A stretch of DNA of 64,000 nucleotides from Candidatus Planktophila sp. (GCA_021741905.1 JAIOWZ010000003.1:1-64000), one strand, 5' to 3'; shown: positions 10,755-20,256, counted from the first letter of the stretch. Made by a program: numbers and translations. Notes: a model not told the origin generated them from the sequence alone.

Positions 10755-12421
10755 GAAACTTACGCGCAGAAGAGATTCTTGAAGCGCTAGATAATGAACA
10801 ACGCGCAGTTGCACTTGCTACACGTGGACCAGTTTGTGTAATTGCAGGGGCCGGAACTGGAAAAACCCGCGCAATTACACACCGCATCGCATACGCCGCA
10901 GCTATTGGCACCATGGATCCCCACAAAGTTTTAGCTCTTACATTTACGGCCCGTGCAGCCGGTGAAATGCGCACCCGACTTCGCTCACTTGGTGTTCCAT
11001 CTGTAGCTGCTCGAACAATCCACGCAGCAGCACTCAAGCAGTTAACCTTCTTTTGGCCACAGGTATTTGGTGGCCGCACACCTGATTTGCTCACTACCAA
11101 GAGTGGATTTTTAACTGAAGCGATCAAGCGCGCACAACTACAAGGCGAACTCTCCATCACATCCCGTGATTTACTGCGTGATATTGCAACAGAGATTGAG
11201 TGGGCCAAGGTTTCACAAATCGCACCTTCTAACTACTTAAGCGAATCCTTAAAGCGCACGGTCAAGCCGCGGATTAATCCTGAACAACTTGCCAAGATCT
11301 ATACGGCATATGAAAGCGTGAAGCACCAGGAGCGAGCAATTGATTTTGAGGATGTATTACTGCTAACTACTGCAATGATCGAAGAAGAGCGCGAAGTCCG
11401 AGAGCGTGTGCAAGATCAGTACCGATTCTTTACGGTTGATGAGTATCAGGATATTTCACCGCTGCAGCAGCGTTTAATTAATGCCTGGCTTGGATCACGA
11501 CAAGAGCTATGTGTTGTTGGTGATCCTGCACAAACAATTTACTCATTTGCCGGTGCCACACCGGTGTTTCTCAATTCATTCACACAACGTTTTCCAGAAG
11601 CTGAGATTGTGCGCCTAACAACTGGCTATCGATCTACACCTGAAATTATTTTTACCGCTAACAGCATTTTGCGAAAAGGTGCGATGGGCAATGAGTTAGT
11701 TGCAATCAATGATCACGGAAGCAAGCCAACCATTACTGCCTATAACGATGAGTCTGCAGAGATTGCAGGAATCGTTCGTGACATCACTCAGCTAATCTCC
11801 GAAGGAACACCTGCCCAAGAGATTGCAGTTCTTGCCCGTACTAATAGCCAATTAAATGGTTTAGAAAAAGCTATGAATTCTGCGAACCTGCCATACCAAG
11901 TTAGAAATACCGAGCGTTTCTTTGAACGTAAAGAGGTTCGTGATTTCTTAAAGCAGGTTCGGACAGCTTCGGTCATTCCTACCGAAGGTGTTGTTTGGTT
12001 AGATGAACTTCGGACTTTAGCTCAGCCATTTTTGACTGGGGGAGCAATTGATGGCATCGCAGCACTCATGCATCTTGCACGCGAATTAGATGGTGACTCT
12101 GGATTTACGCCAAAGAATCTGCGCGCATACCTACGCGAAGTTGAAGATCGCGTTCAGCAAAACAATCCACCAACTATGCCTGTCACAACTCTTGCCACTC
12201 TGCATGCAGCTAAAGGACTTGAATGGGATCGAGTATTTCTCATGGGTGTTAGCGATGGAATTTTGCCCCTTGAAAACAACAGCACTACTGGGGATCAAGC
12301 ATCAATTGATGAAGAACGCCGTTTGTTCTATGTTGGAATTACACGGGCTAAATCAGATCTACGATTGAGTTATCGAGGCAAGGCCTCACGATTCTTGGCC
12401 GAAGCGGGCCTTACTAACTAG
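10742..12421 (+). CDS. uvrD2: ATP-dependent DNA helicase UvrD2-like (short form)
   Basis: GAGTGKTRAITHRI, DEYQDISPLQ, GDPAQTIYSFAGA, LHAAKGLEWDRV, FYVGITRAKS; gene order nudC-uvrD2-whiB7 as in mycobacteria. Confidence 0.85.
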   Translation: METVGNLRAEEILEALDNEQRAVALATRGPVCVIAGAGTGKTRAITHRIAYAAAIGTMDPHKVLALTFTARAAGEMRTRLRSLGVPSVAARTIHAAALKQLTFFWPQVFGGRTPDLLTTKSGFLTEAIKRAQLQGELSITSRDLLRDIATEIEWAKVSQIAPSNYLSESLKRTVKPRINPEQLAKIYTAYESVKHQERAIDFEDVLLLTTAMIEEEREVRERVQDQYRFFTVDEYQDISPLQQRLINAWLGSRQELCVVGDPAQTIYSFAGATPVFLNSFTQRFPEAEIVRLTTGYRSTPEIIFTANSILRKGAMGNELVAINDHGSKPTITAYNDESAEIAGIVRDITQLISEGTPAQEIAVLARTNSQLNGLEKAMNSANLPYQVRNTERFFERKEVRDFLKQVRTASVIPTEGVVWLDELRTLAQPFLTGGAIDGIAALMHLARELDGDSGFTPKNLRAYLREVEDRVQQNNPPTMPVTTLATLHAAKGLEWDRVFLMGVSDGILPLENNSTTGDQASIDEERRLFYVGITRAKSDLRLSYRGKASRFLAEAGLTN

Positions 12422-12457
12422 TCGATTCACGCTCATTTATGCGAGGAATTAATTGCC

Positions 12458-12487
12458 TTGCCAGTACCTCAACCCATGGTTTATCCT
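12458..12487 (+). promoter_or_regulatory. Predicted whiB7 promoter (-35 TTGCCA, 18-bp spacer, -10 TATCCT)
   Basis: TTGCCA 12458-12463 and TATCCT 12482-12487; AT-rich aattaatt lies just upstream of the -35. Confidence 0.5.
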
Positions 12488-12536
12488 TATGACTGCATTC
12501 CCATGGCGGGTATGAAAATGAATGGAAGGAACGAAT

Positions 12537-12695
12537 ATGTCTAATGCATCATTCGTATCAGCAAACGCAATGCGTTCTGCTGTGATTCCTTCTGCTCATA
12601 CAACCAATAAGCCTTCTACTTGGCATGCGACGAAGCCAGCGTTTTACGCAGCTTTTTATGCCGGATACGAGGCCAATGGTGGTTCGATCGAATAA
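12537..12695 (+). CDS. whiB7 upstream leader ORF, 52 aa (MSNASFVSANAMRSAVIPSAHTTNKPSTWHATKPAFYAAFYAGYEANGGSIE); below the ORF-track cutoff
   Basis: ATG with purine-rich SD (GGAAGG) upstream; TAA about 23 nt before the terminator hairpin upstream of whiB7. Confidence 0.65.
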   Translation: MSNASFVSANAMRSAVIPSAHTTNKPSTWHATKPAFYAAFYAGYEANGGSIE

Positions 12696-12716
12696 CTCGA
12701 TTTAGAACTAAAAGCC

Positions 12717-12759
12717 AAGGGCCTCGAATCCAAAAGGATTCGGAGCCCTTTTTGTTTTT
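12717..12759 (+). terminator. Intrinsic terminator/attenuator in the whiB7 leader
   Basis: GGGCctCGAATCC-AAAA-GGATTCGgaGCCC followed by TTTTTGTTTTT; lies between uORF and whiB7. Confidence 0.85.
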
Positions 12760-12840
12760 CCAAAACAAACTTCACTCCAGAAAACCAACGACAACCACAA
12801 GAGACCGAAGCAAGATCTAACAGAAAGAAGAGGTGAGGAC

Positions 12841-13239
12841 ATGAGCGTTCTCTTCAGTGAACTACTGGTACCAGGCTGGGCAGATGAGAAGATCGGCTTG
12901 GATGCCGTAACAGGCACGTATTCAGATGGATCATCATTTAATTTGCCATGCCACACTGCAGATCCTGAGCTCTACTTTTCTGAGGATGAGATGCAAGTGC
13001 AAGAGGCCAAGTCACTCTGTGGCGGATGTCCTGTGCGTGCACAGTGTTTAGAAGGTGCGTTATCGCGCCAAGAGCCAGCAGGTGTATGGGGCGGTGAACT
13101 ATTTGAAGAAGGTCGCATCATTGCCAAGAAACGCAAAGCTGGACGACCAACTTTGAAAGAAATCGCTGCACGTAATGCAGAAGGCGAACTGATTGAACTC
13201 AACGTTAAAGGTGATGAGCGTGAGGAGAGTGCTGCATAA
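12841..13239 (+). CDS. whiB7: WhiB-family Fe-S transcription factor, WhiB7-like (C-terminal AT-hook)
   Basis: LPCHTADPELYF...EAKSLCGGCPVRAQCLEGALSRQEPAGVWGGELF four-Cys WhiB core; KKRKAGRPTLK AT-hook; downstream of uvrD2. Confidence 0.9.
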   Translation: MSVLFSELLVPGWADEKIGLDAVTGTYSDGSSFNLPCHTADPELYFSEDEMQVQEAKSLCGGCPVRAQCLEGALSRQEPAGVWGGELFEEGRIIAKKRKAGRPTLKEIAARNAEGELIELNVKGDEREESAA

Positions 13240-13267
13240 GGTGAAGATTTGAGTTAATCTCACGCTC

Positions 13268-13651
13268 ATGAAGCAAGATCCAGCCAAGGCTCGCGCACTA
13301 GTGGCATCCCTACTCTTTGTTGAGGCAGGCGTTGTGCTCGCCATTGCTGGTTGGTTAATGGTGCTTACAGTCACGGCTGACTCTTTTGAATTTCTTCCAT
13401 TGCTAGGCGTGCTGCTATTCGCATTGCTAGGCGGCGGTGGGCTACTCCTGTGCGGGTTGTTCTATAAGAGTGGCGCTTACTATGGTCGCGCACCTGCAGT
13501 GTTAGCTAACTTAATTGCCTTGGGAGTTGTCTCTTATCAAATAGAAGCGCACTTGTGGTTTGTTGCAATTCCATTGGCTGCATTAGCTGGAACAACTCTA
13601 ATCGCGGTGTTGCGCGCTATTCCAACTGATTCAACTGGAACAGTTATTTAA
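13268..13651 (+). CDS. Small integral membrane protein, unknown function
   Basis: 127 aa with several hydrophobic segments; TAATCT 7 nt upstream of ATG. Confidence 0.65.
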   Translation: MKQDPAKARALVASLLFVEAGVVLAIAGWLMVLTVTADSFEFLPLLGVLLFALLGGGGLLLCGLFYKSGAYYGRAPAVLANLIALGVVSYQIEAHLWFVAIPLAALAGTTLIAVLRAIPTDSTGTVI

Positions 13652-13661
13652 AAAAAAAGAC

Positions 13662-14381
13662 TTACCACTGAACAATCTGATTGTCTTCCCACAAGACTCC
13701 TGTGGCATCACCAGCATTAAACTCTCTTGTTGCTAACCACAGAGCACACGCTGCTCCTTCTTCTGCACTTCGTGGCGCATCGGCTCCGCCCATATCTGTT
13801 CGTGAGTGATTAGGACAGACAGCATCAACTAAAACTCCGCGAGCACCCAAACCAGTTTCATGAGCAAGATTTCGAACAAGTGCATTAACACCAGCTTTAC
13901 TAATTCGATATGGCGCAAGACCGCCGACATTGCCAGGCCCTGACATTCTTCCTAAACACGCTGAGTAAATAATAATGCGGCCACTGCGAGCTTCAACCAT
14001 TGCTGGTGCTAAGCCATTAACAATTGTGAAGACAGAATCTAGATTGATTGCCATAACACGGCGCCACTCTTCATCGTTGGTTTTTAAAGTCTTAGACATT
14101 TTATCGCTCATGACACCGTGAGCCAGAATCAGTAATTCCGGCGCAGAATGTTGCTGCGAGATCATTGCAACAGCGATGCGTGTTGCTTGCATATCTTCAA
14201 GATCAACTACATATGGGGTGAATTGTTGACTAGGGTGACTTTGCTGCAAAGATTTCTGAGCCTGTGACAAGCGGTTCGAATCTTTGGCAATAATCACAAT
14301 GTCATAGCCAAGAGCTGCCAAGGATTTGGCATTTTCAAACCCCAAGCCTCTGCTTGCTCCGGTGACCACTGCTAAAACCAT
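13662..14381 (-). CDS. SDR family NAD(P)-dependent oxidoreductase
   Basis: VVTGASRGLGFENA (TGxxxGxG), YRISKAGVNALVRNLA (YxxxK). Confidence 0.9.
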   Translation of the reverse strand: MVLAVVTGASRGLGFENAKSLAALGYDIVIIAKDSNRLSQAQKSLQQSHPSQQFTPYVVDLEDMQATRIAVAMISQQHSAPELLILAHGVMSDKMSKTLKTNDEEWRRVMAINLDSVFTIVNGLAPAMVEARSGRIIIYSACLGRMSGPGNVGGLAPYRISKAGVNALVRNLAHETGLGARGVLVDAVCPNHSRTDMGGADAPRSAEEGAACALWLATREFNAGDATGVLWEDNQIVQW

Positions 14382-14442
14382 GGGTAAAGCCTGCCCCAGA
14401 TAACCTCGAAATGGAGACTGAAATCAATGTGGCCAATCTCGC

Positions 14443-14482
14443 CTTATGAGCGCCAAATCGTGCTTATGAAGGCCAGATTCTG
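14443..14482 (+). repeat. Imperfect tandem direct repeat (2 x 20 bp) upstream of kgd
   Basis: CTTATGAGCGCCAAATCGTG / CTTATGAAGGCCAGATTCTG, 15/20 identical, just 5' of a TAGGCT -10 (14487-14492). Confidence 0.6.
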
Positions 14483-14525
14483 CCGATAGGCTTAGGGATG
14501 TAATCAATGCAGAAGGAGCTTGCCA

Positions 14526-17500
14526 GTGTCGGCACAGGATTTTGGCGCAAATGATTGGCTCGTAGATGAGATGTACGAGCAGTATTTAGCGAATCCTTCT
14601 TCCGTAGACCCAACATGGGTTGAGTATTTCAAAACAAATAAGCCAGGAGCACCAGCAACAACTGCTGCACCAAGCAAAGGTGTTCCGCCCGTCCCTAAAG
14701 CACAACAAAAAGCCGCACAACCTGCACCTGTTGTTTCACAACCCGCACCGGCAGCTGCGCCAACACCCGCACCTGTTGCGCCAACACCCGCACCTGTTGC
14801 GCCAACACCACAACAACCAATTCTTCGAGAGACTGCGGCAGCACAACCAACTCCTGCAGATCCAGTTGTTAAACCAGTTCCAGTTTTGATTACTCCTGCT
14901 GCATCTTCACTTGAACCAATTCGCGGAGTTTCAGCTCGGGTCGTTCAAGCAATGGAAGGATCACTTTCTGTTCCGACTGCAACATCTGTCCGTGCAATTC
15001 CTGCGAAGTTGATGATCGATAACCGCATCGTGATCAATAATCACTTGAAGCGCGGTCGTGGTGGAAAAGTTTCATTCACTCACCTCATCGCATTTGCAAT
15101 GATCAAGGCGGTTCGTGCGATGCCAGAGATGAACGCATTCTTTGGTGAAATTGATGGCAAGCCAGCAATAGGAAAACCAGAACACATCAACCTTGGTGTT
15201 GCAATCGATTTGGCGAAAGAAGATGGATCTCGTCAGTTACTCGTTCCATCAATTAAGGGATGTGAAGAATTAGATTTTGGACAATTCTGGAGCGCATACG
15301 AAGCTGTTATTAAGAAAGCGCGCGGTGGTTCATTAACTGTTGAAGATTTTGCTGGAACAACAATGTCTATTACAAACCCAGGAACTATCGGAACAGTTCA
15401 CTCTGTTCCTCGCTTAGTTCAGGGCCAAGGCCTCATTCTTGGCGTCGGAGCAATGGATTATCCAGCCGAGTTCCAGGGCGCTAGTGAGCAAACACTGATT
15501 GAGATGGCTGTAAGCAAGGTAATTACCCTTACAAGTACATACGACCACCGAATAATTCAAGGTGCACAATCTGGCGATTTCTTGCGCCACATGCACCAAT
15601 ACTTGTTGGGCGCAGATGGTTTTTATGATGAAATCTTTAGTTCACTACGCATTCCATATGAGCCAATTCGCTGGGCTACAGATTTTGCTTTCTCACGCGA
15701 TGAGGAAATCAGCAAGACCGCCCGTGTTCAGCAGTTAATTCAGTCTTACCGCACATTTGGTCACTTGATGGCAGATGTTGATCCGCTTGAATATATGCAA
15801 CGATCACACCCTGATCTAGATGTTGTCACACATGGTTTAACACTTTGGGATCTTGATCGCGAATTTGCAACAGGTGGCTTTGGTGGCGAACGCTTTATGA
15901 CACTTCGTAAAATTCTTGGAATCCTGCGTGATGCATACTGCCGTTCTGTAGGTGTTGAATTTATGTATATCCAAAACCGCGCTGAACGTGAGTGGATTCA
16001 AAATCGAGTTGAAGTTGGATATGCAAAACTTCCTCGTGATGAGCAGTTGCGCGTACTACGCAAATTAAATAGTGCTGAATCATTTGAGTCATTCCTGCAC
16101 ACAAAGTTTGTTGGCCAAAAGCGATTCTCGCTGGAAGGTGGAGAATCAGTAATTCCACTTCTTGATGCCGTTATTTCATCTGCAGCAGAAACTGGACTAG
16201 ATGAAGTGTGTATTGGAATGCCACACCGAGGTCGCTTAAATGTTCTTGCAAACGTTGCTGGAAAATCAGCTGGCCAAATCTTCCAAGAGTTCCAGGGCCA
16301 TTACACAGAAAACCAGGTCCAAGGTTCTGGCGACGTGAAGTATCACCTAGGAACTTCAGGGGTCTTCACAGCAGATTCGGGTGCAACAACAAATGTTTAT
16401 CTGGCTGCAAATCCATCTCACCTCGAAGCTGTAAACCCAGTACTAGAAGGCATTGTTCGTGCAAAGCAAGACCGCATGAATGTGAAGAATGCTTATTCTG
16501 TAATGCCTATTCTTATGCACGGAGATGCATCATTTGCCGGTCAAGGTGTTAATGCTGAAGTTCTGCAGCTGGCTGGTCTTCCTGGCTACCGTACTGGTGG
16601 AACAATTCATATTGTTATTAATAACCAAGTTGGATTTACGACATCTCCACATGCTGCACGCACTTCTGTCTACTCAACGGATTTTGCAAAGATCACACAA
16701 GCGCCGGTATTCCATGTTAATGGGGATGATCCAGAGGCATGTGTTCGCGTTGCACGTTTGGCATTTGAGTACCGTCAAGAATTTAACAAAGATGTCGTCA
16801 TCGACATGATTTGCTACCGGCGCCGGGGTCACAATGAAGGTGATGAGCCAAGCTTTACTCAGCCTTTGATGTACAAGATGATCGATGCAAAGCGATCAAC
16901 TCGTACCTTGTATACCGAAGCACTTGTTGGCCGTGGAGACTTAACGCCACAAGAAGCAGAGGAAATTGCAAACGATTATCAAGTACAACTCGAGTCAATG
17001 TTTGCTGCAGTTAATAACATCGAGCCTGATCACGATGCGAATTTCAAGGCACCTGTTGCTCCGGAACCAGAATTAATCACAACTGCAATCGCTGAAAGCC
17101 TGGCACGCGAAATTACTGCAACTCAATTAGCCGTTCCTGAAGGCTTTAGCGTTCATCCTAAGTTAACTCCGCAGCTAGCAAAGCGAGTCGAGTCTCTCAA
17201 TGATGGAACTATTGATTGGTCTACTGGCGAAATGCTGGCCTTTGGTTCTCTTCTAAAAGATGGTCACCCAATTCGTCTTGCTGGACAAGATGCGCGCCGA
17301 GGAACTTTCTCAAACCGTCATGCGGTAATCGTTGATAAAGAAAATGGCAACGAGTGGACACCGCTTCGCGGACTCATTAGCGATGAAAATCAGTTCTTTG
17401 TCATCGACTCATTGCTCAGCGAATACGCTGCTATGGGCTTTGAATACGGTTATAGCCTAGAAAGAGAAGAAGCCTTAGTTCTTTGGGAAGGCCAGTTTGG

Positions 17501-18239
17501 AGATTTCGCCAACGGTGCTCAAACAATTATTGATGAATTCGTTTCCTCAGCATTGCAAAAGTGGGGCGAGCGTTCTTCCGTTGTACTACTTCTTCCACAT
17601 GGCTATGAAGGACAAGGACCAGATCACTCTTCAGCACGTATTGAGCGATTCCTACAACTTTGTGCAGAGCAGAACATGACCGTTGCACAACCTGCAAGCC
17701 CAGCAAATTACTTCCACCTACTTCGTTGGCACGCAAAGAATCCTGCACGCCGTCCACTAATTGTCTTCACGCCAAAATCAATGCTTCGTCTCAAGGCTGC
17801 TGCATCAAAGCTTAGTGATTTCACTTCAGGTCACTTCCAAGAAGTCATTGGTGATGATTTAGTGCAAAACGCTTCTCGCGTTATTTTCTGTTCAGGAAAG
17901 ATTTATCACGATCTAGTAGCAGAGAGAGCAAAACTGGGTGAGACAGGAACAGCAATTGTTCGAGTTGAGCTCTTGTATCCACTTCCTGTTGATGAAATGG
18001 TTGCAGAAGCCAACAAGCATCCAAATGCAAACTTGCTATGGGTTCAAGATGAACCTGCAAACCAAGGCCCATGGTCACACATTGCACTCCGCACATCCGA
18101 AGCACATGGCGGGCATGGATTTGGTAACCGAACACTGCGCCGCATCTCTCGCCGCGCAACTGCATCTCCTGCAACTGGTAGCCATCATTTGCATGAGGAT
18201 GAGCAAAAAGCATTGTTGCTCGAAGCATTCACGCGTTAA
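14526..18239 (+). CDS. kgd: Multifunctional 2-oxoglutarate decarboxylase/dehydrogenase E1 with E2-like N-terminal domain
   Basis: FGANDWLVDEMYEQYLANPSSVDPTWVEYF N-terminus; acyltransferase-like domain with TSTYDHRIIQGA; E1 domain GMPHRGRLNVLANV; AGAAGGAG SD places start at GTG 14526 rather than TTG 14520. Confidence 0.95.
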   Translation: MSAQDFGANDWLVDEMYEQYLANPSSVDPTWVEYFKTNKPGAPATTAAPSKGVPPVPKAQQKAAQPAPVVSQPAPAAAPTPAPVAPTPAPVAPTPQQPILRETAAAQPTPADPVVKPVPVLITPAASSLEPIRGVSARVVQAMEGSLSVPTATSVRAIPAKLMIDNRIVINNHLKRGRGGKVSFTHLIAFAMIKAVRAMPEMNAFFGEIDGKPAIGKPEHINLGVAIDLAKEDGSRQLLVPSIKGCEELDFGQFWSAYEAVIKKARGGSLTVEDFAGTTMSITNPGTIGTVHSVPRLVQGQGLILGVGAMDYPAEFQGASEQTLIEMAVSKVITLTSTYDHRIIQGAQSGDFLRHMHQYLLGADGFYDEIFSSLRIPYEPIRWATDFAFSRDEEISKTARVQQLIQSYRTFGHLMADVDPLEYMQRSHPDLDVVTHGLTLWDLDREFATGGFGGERFMTLRKILGILRDAYCRSVGVEFMYIQNRAEREWIQNRVEVGYAKLPRDEQLRVLRKLNSAESFESFLHTKFVGQKRFSLEGGESVIPLLDAVISSAAETGLDEVCIGMPHRGRLNVLANVAGKSAGQIFQEFQGHYTENQVQGSGDVKYHLGTSGVFTADSGATTNVYLAANPSHLEAVNPVLEGIVRAKQDRMNVKNAYSVMPILMHGDASFAGQGVNAEVLQLAGLPGYRTGGTIHIVINNQVGFTTSPHAARTSVYSTDFAKITQAPVFHVNGDDPEACVRVARLAFEYRQEFNKDVVIDMICYRRRGHNEGDEPSFTQPLMYKMIDAKRSTRTLYTEALVGRGDLTPQEAEEIANDYQVQLESMFAAVNNIEPDHDANFKAPVAPEPELITTAIAESLAREITATQLAVPEGFSVHPKLTPQLAKRVESLNDGTIDWSTGEMLAFGSLLKDGHPIRLAGQDARRGTFSNRHAVIVDKENGNEWTPLRGLISDENQFFVIDSLLSEYAAMGFEYGYSLEREEALVLWEGQFGDFANGAQTIIDEFVSSALQKWGERSSVVLLLPHGYEGQGPDHSSARIERFLQLCAEQNMTVAQPASPANYFHLLRWHAKNPARRPLIVFTPKSMLRLKAAASKLSDFTSGHFQEVIGDDLVQNASRVIFCSGKIYHDLVAERAKLGETGTAIVRVELLYPLPVDEMVAEANKHPNANLLWVQDEPANQGPWSHIALRTSEAHGGHGFGNRTLRRISRRATASPATGSHHLHEDEQKALLLEAFTR
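14757..14810 (+). repeat. 21-bp tandem repeat (about 2.5 copies) encoding APTPAPV linker inside kgd
   Basis: gcgccaacacccgcacctgtt repeated exactly. Confidence 0.85.
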
Positions 18240-18265
18240 ATAGTTATTAAGGGAGGTAGATCCCA

Positions 18266-18583
18266 GTGTCAAACATTTCAATTATCGGGGATGAAGGTAA
18301 ACCAGTTCTATACGCTTCAATGACTTCAGAGGGCAAACTATTTTTCGAATTTGAGCTTTACGGCCGTAATGAAAACGAGGGTGATTACGAGTTTAACCAC
18401 ACCGTTGAGCCTGAAGAGTTTCCTGGAATCGCTAACAGATTTGGACTAAATCCCGAAGAACCAATTTTGACAGTAATTCAACAGATAACGGATATGGGTA
18501 AAGGTCAAGAGTTAGAGCGGGCGCTAACCAAGCAGGAGATCAAAAATGAACTCTGGACTTGGCTCAGCACTCCTTGGAACTAG
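18266..18583 (+). CDS. Hypothetical acidic protein (105 aa)
   Basis: GTG start with GGGAGG SD; no family recognised. Confidence 0.6.
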   Translation: MSNISIIGDEGKPVLYASMTSEGKLFFEFELYGRNENEGDYEFNHTVEPEEFPGIANRFGLNPEEPILTVIQQITDMGKGQELERALTKQEIKNELWTWLSTPWN

Positions 18584-18664
18584 TTGCTTCATGGCTAAAT
18601 TTATGACTGGATAGTTGTGTACTGGGCACTTAGAAATTTCTTCTAAATCGAATAAGGTATTGAG

Positions 18665-20188
18665 ATGCAAAAGTTGAAAAGAGTTGGAATTTCCTTCATA
18701 TTGCTCCTTTCTGGACTTTGGCCCACCGTCCCTGCTCAAGCCGGCGACCTGGGGCCGTGGACTCTAGATCCATATTTCCCATCTAATTTTGTAGCAATTC
18801 TGATCGAAATGACTAGAGAGGATGTTCTATTTGCAGTCGGAGGGATCCTTCTGCCCAATGATGAAGTGTCTTCATGTTCTATCTATCGTAAAAATAGTTT
18901 TGCCGACCAATGGAATTTAGTTGCTTCAACCCCAATTTGCTTTAATAACTTAACTTCCTCATCCGATGGAATGAGATTAGTAGCCGCAGCTTGGGGTAGT
19001 GACATATACACATCAAGTGATGGTGGAAAGAATTGGGTAAATCGCAATAAGCCTGATTGGTGGTTTGGATTTTCAAGTTCGAGTAGTGGGCAAACCGTTA
19101 TTGGCACAACAGAGAAAAGAACCTTCTGGATTTCCCACGACTATGGCGTGAGCTGGAATGCTCCTTTTGCCGAGGCACCCTCGAGTAATAGTTTCACAAA
19201 TTCAGCTATTTCTGCAGACGGCAATAAGATGATTATCGGCGATTACTTTGGATACTTATATGTTTCAACCGATGGAGGTAAAACTTGGCGGACCTCAGGT
19301 AATCTCAAGGGTTGGTCTGGGGTCGCGATCTCATGAAACGGATCTAGGATGTTCGCAACGGCACCCAATGAAGAAGATACACCTGGTGGAATTCTTCTTA
19401 GTTTGGACGACGGAAATTCTTGGACACAAATCGGGGCCGATAACTCGTGGTATCTAGCTGGGATAACTCCAAACGGAAATCACGCGTACGCGCTAACCAT
19501 AACTGCTGACGAAATGTATAATCTTTTTGTTTCAAATGACTTTGGAAAATCGTGGCAGGCCATTTCTGTTCAGTTTTCAGCCGGCAGCGTGGCAATTTAC
19601 AACAGTGGGCAATATGTTTTTGCACTTCTCAACTCATCGGTTGGAGATTGGCCATACCAGTTGTATTTTGCAGAGTACAAATGTGGTGTCGGTGGAGTAG
19701 ATACCTGCGCAGAAGCAGCAGCTGCTGCCAAACGTGAGGCTGAGAAAAAGTTAGCTCGTGATGAAATTTCGAACAAGTTCAAGAACTCTTTGAAGGTAAC
19801 CATTGAAACCTTCAAGCGGGCTGAGATAATTGGAATTACTTCAGAGAATATTGATGCAGTGCAGGCAGAGATTCTCGCGCTCCCTGAAGGTTCACGATCA
19901 GACATTGTTCAAATTCTTAAAGTCGCTCGAAAGTATGAAGTAATTGGAAAAGTAGCCTCAGATCAGGTCAATTCAATACAGTCAAATGAATACATTGAAA
20001 TTGGACTTATTTCTAGCACCAATAAAAATAAAATCGCTTTAGTCTCTGCAATACGCAAATTACCTGCAATAGATCGAGATAGTTACGCAGAGGTTAAATC
20101 GGCAATAGATACTGAGATGGCAACGATTCAAGCAAGAAAAGATCGCACTGCTGCAATTAAGAATCGCATTTCTTCTCGCGCTAAATAA
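18665..20188 (+). pseudogene. Secreted BNR/sialidase-repeat-like protein, interrupted by one in-frame TGA (19334-19336)
   Basis: ORFs 18665-19336 and 19349-20188 share a frame; signal peptide; repeats SSDGGKNW, STDGGKTW, SLDDGNSW, SNDFGKSW span the stop. Confidence 0.75.
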
Positions 20189-20256
20189 GGATTGGTTAAA
20201 GCCGGGCTTCTCGCGCGGCTTAGCAATCAGAACTCAGGCACACTCACGCACCTAAG

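Noticed and set aside
10540-11208. 222-aa minus-strand ORF spanning nudC/uvrD2
   Set aside because: Antisense to two well-supported genes; Ser/Arg/Ala-rich shadow translation without family motifs.
2637-12421. Three helicase genes considered as a defence island (Gabija/RecBCD-like anti-phage system)
   Set aside because: Order adnA-adnB-nudC-uvrD2-whiB7 matches the housekeeping recombination/repair block of mycobacteria; no toxin, methylase or accessory defence gene is present.
14757-14810. 21-bp tandem repeat considered as CRISPR-like or minisatellite element
   Set aside because: In-frame Ala/Pro linker of Kgd; no spacers and only about 2.5 copies.
19334-19336. TGA as selenocysteine or programmed readthrough
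   Set aside because: The position aligns to variable Ser/Ala/Pro residues, no Cys context or evident SECIS-type hairpin was noticed; a point mutation or sequencing error is simpler.
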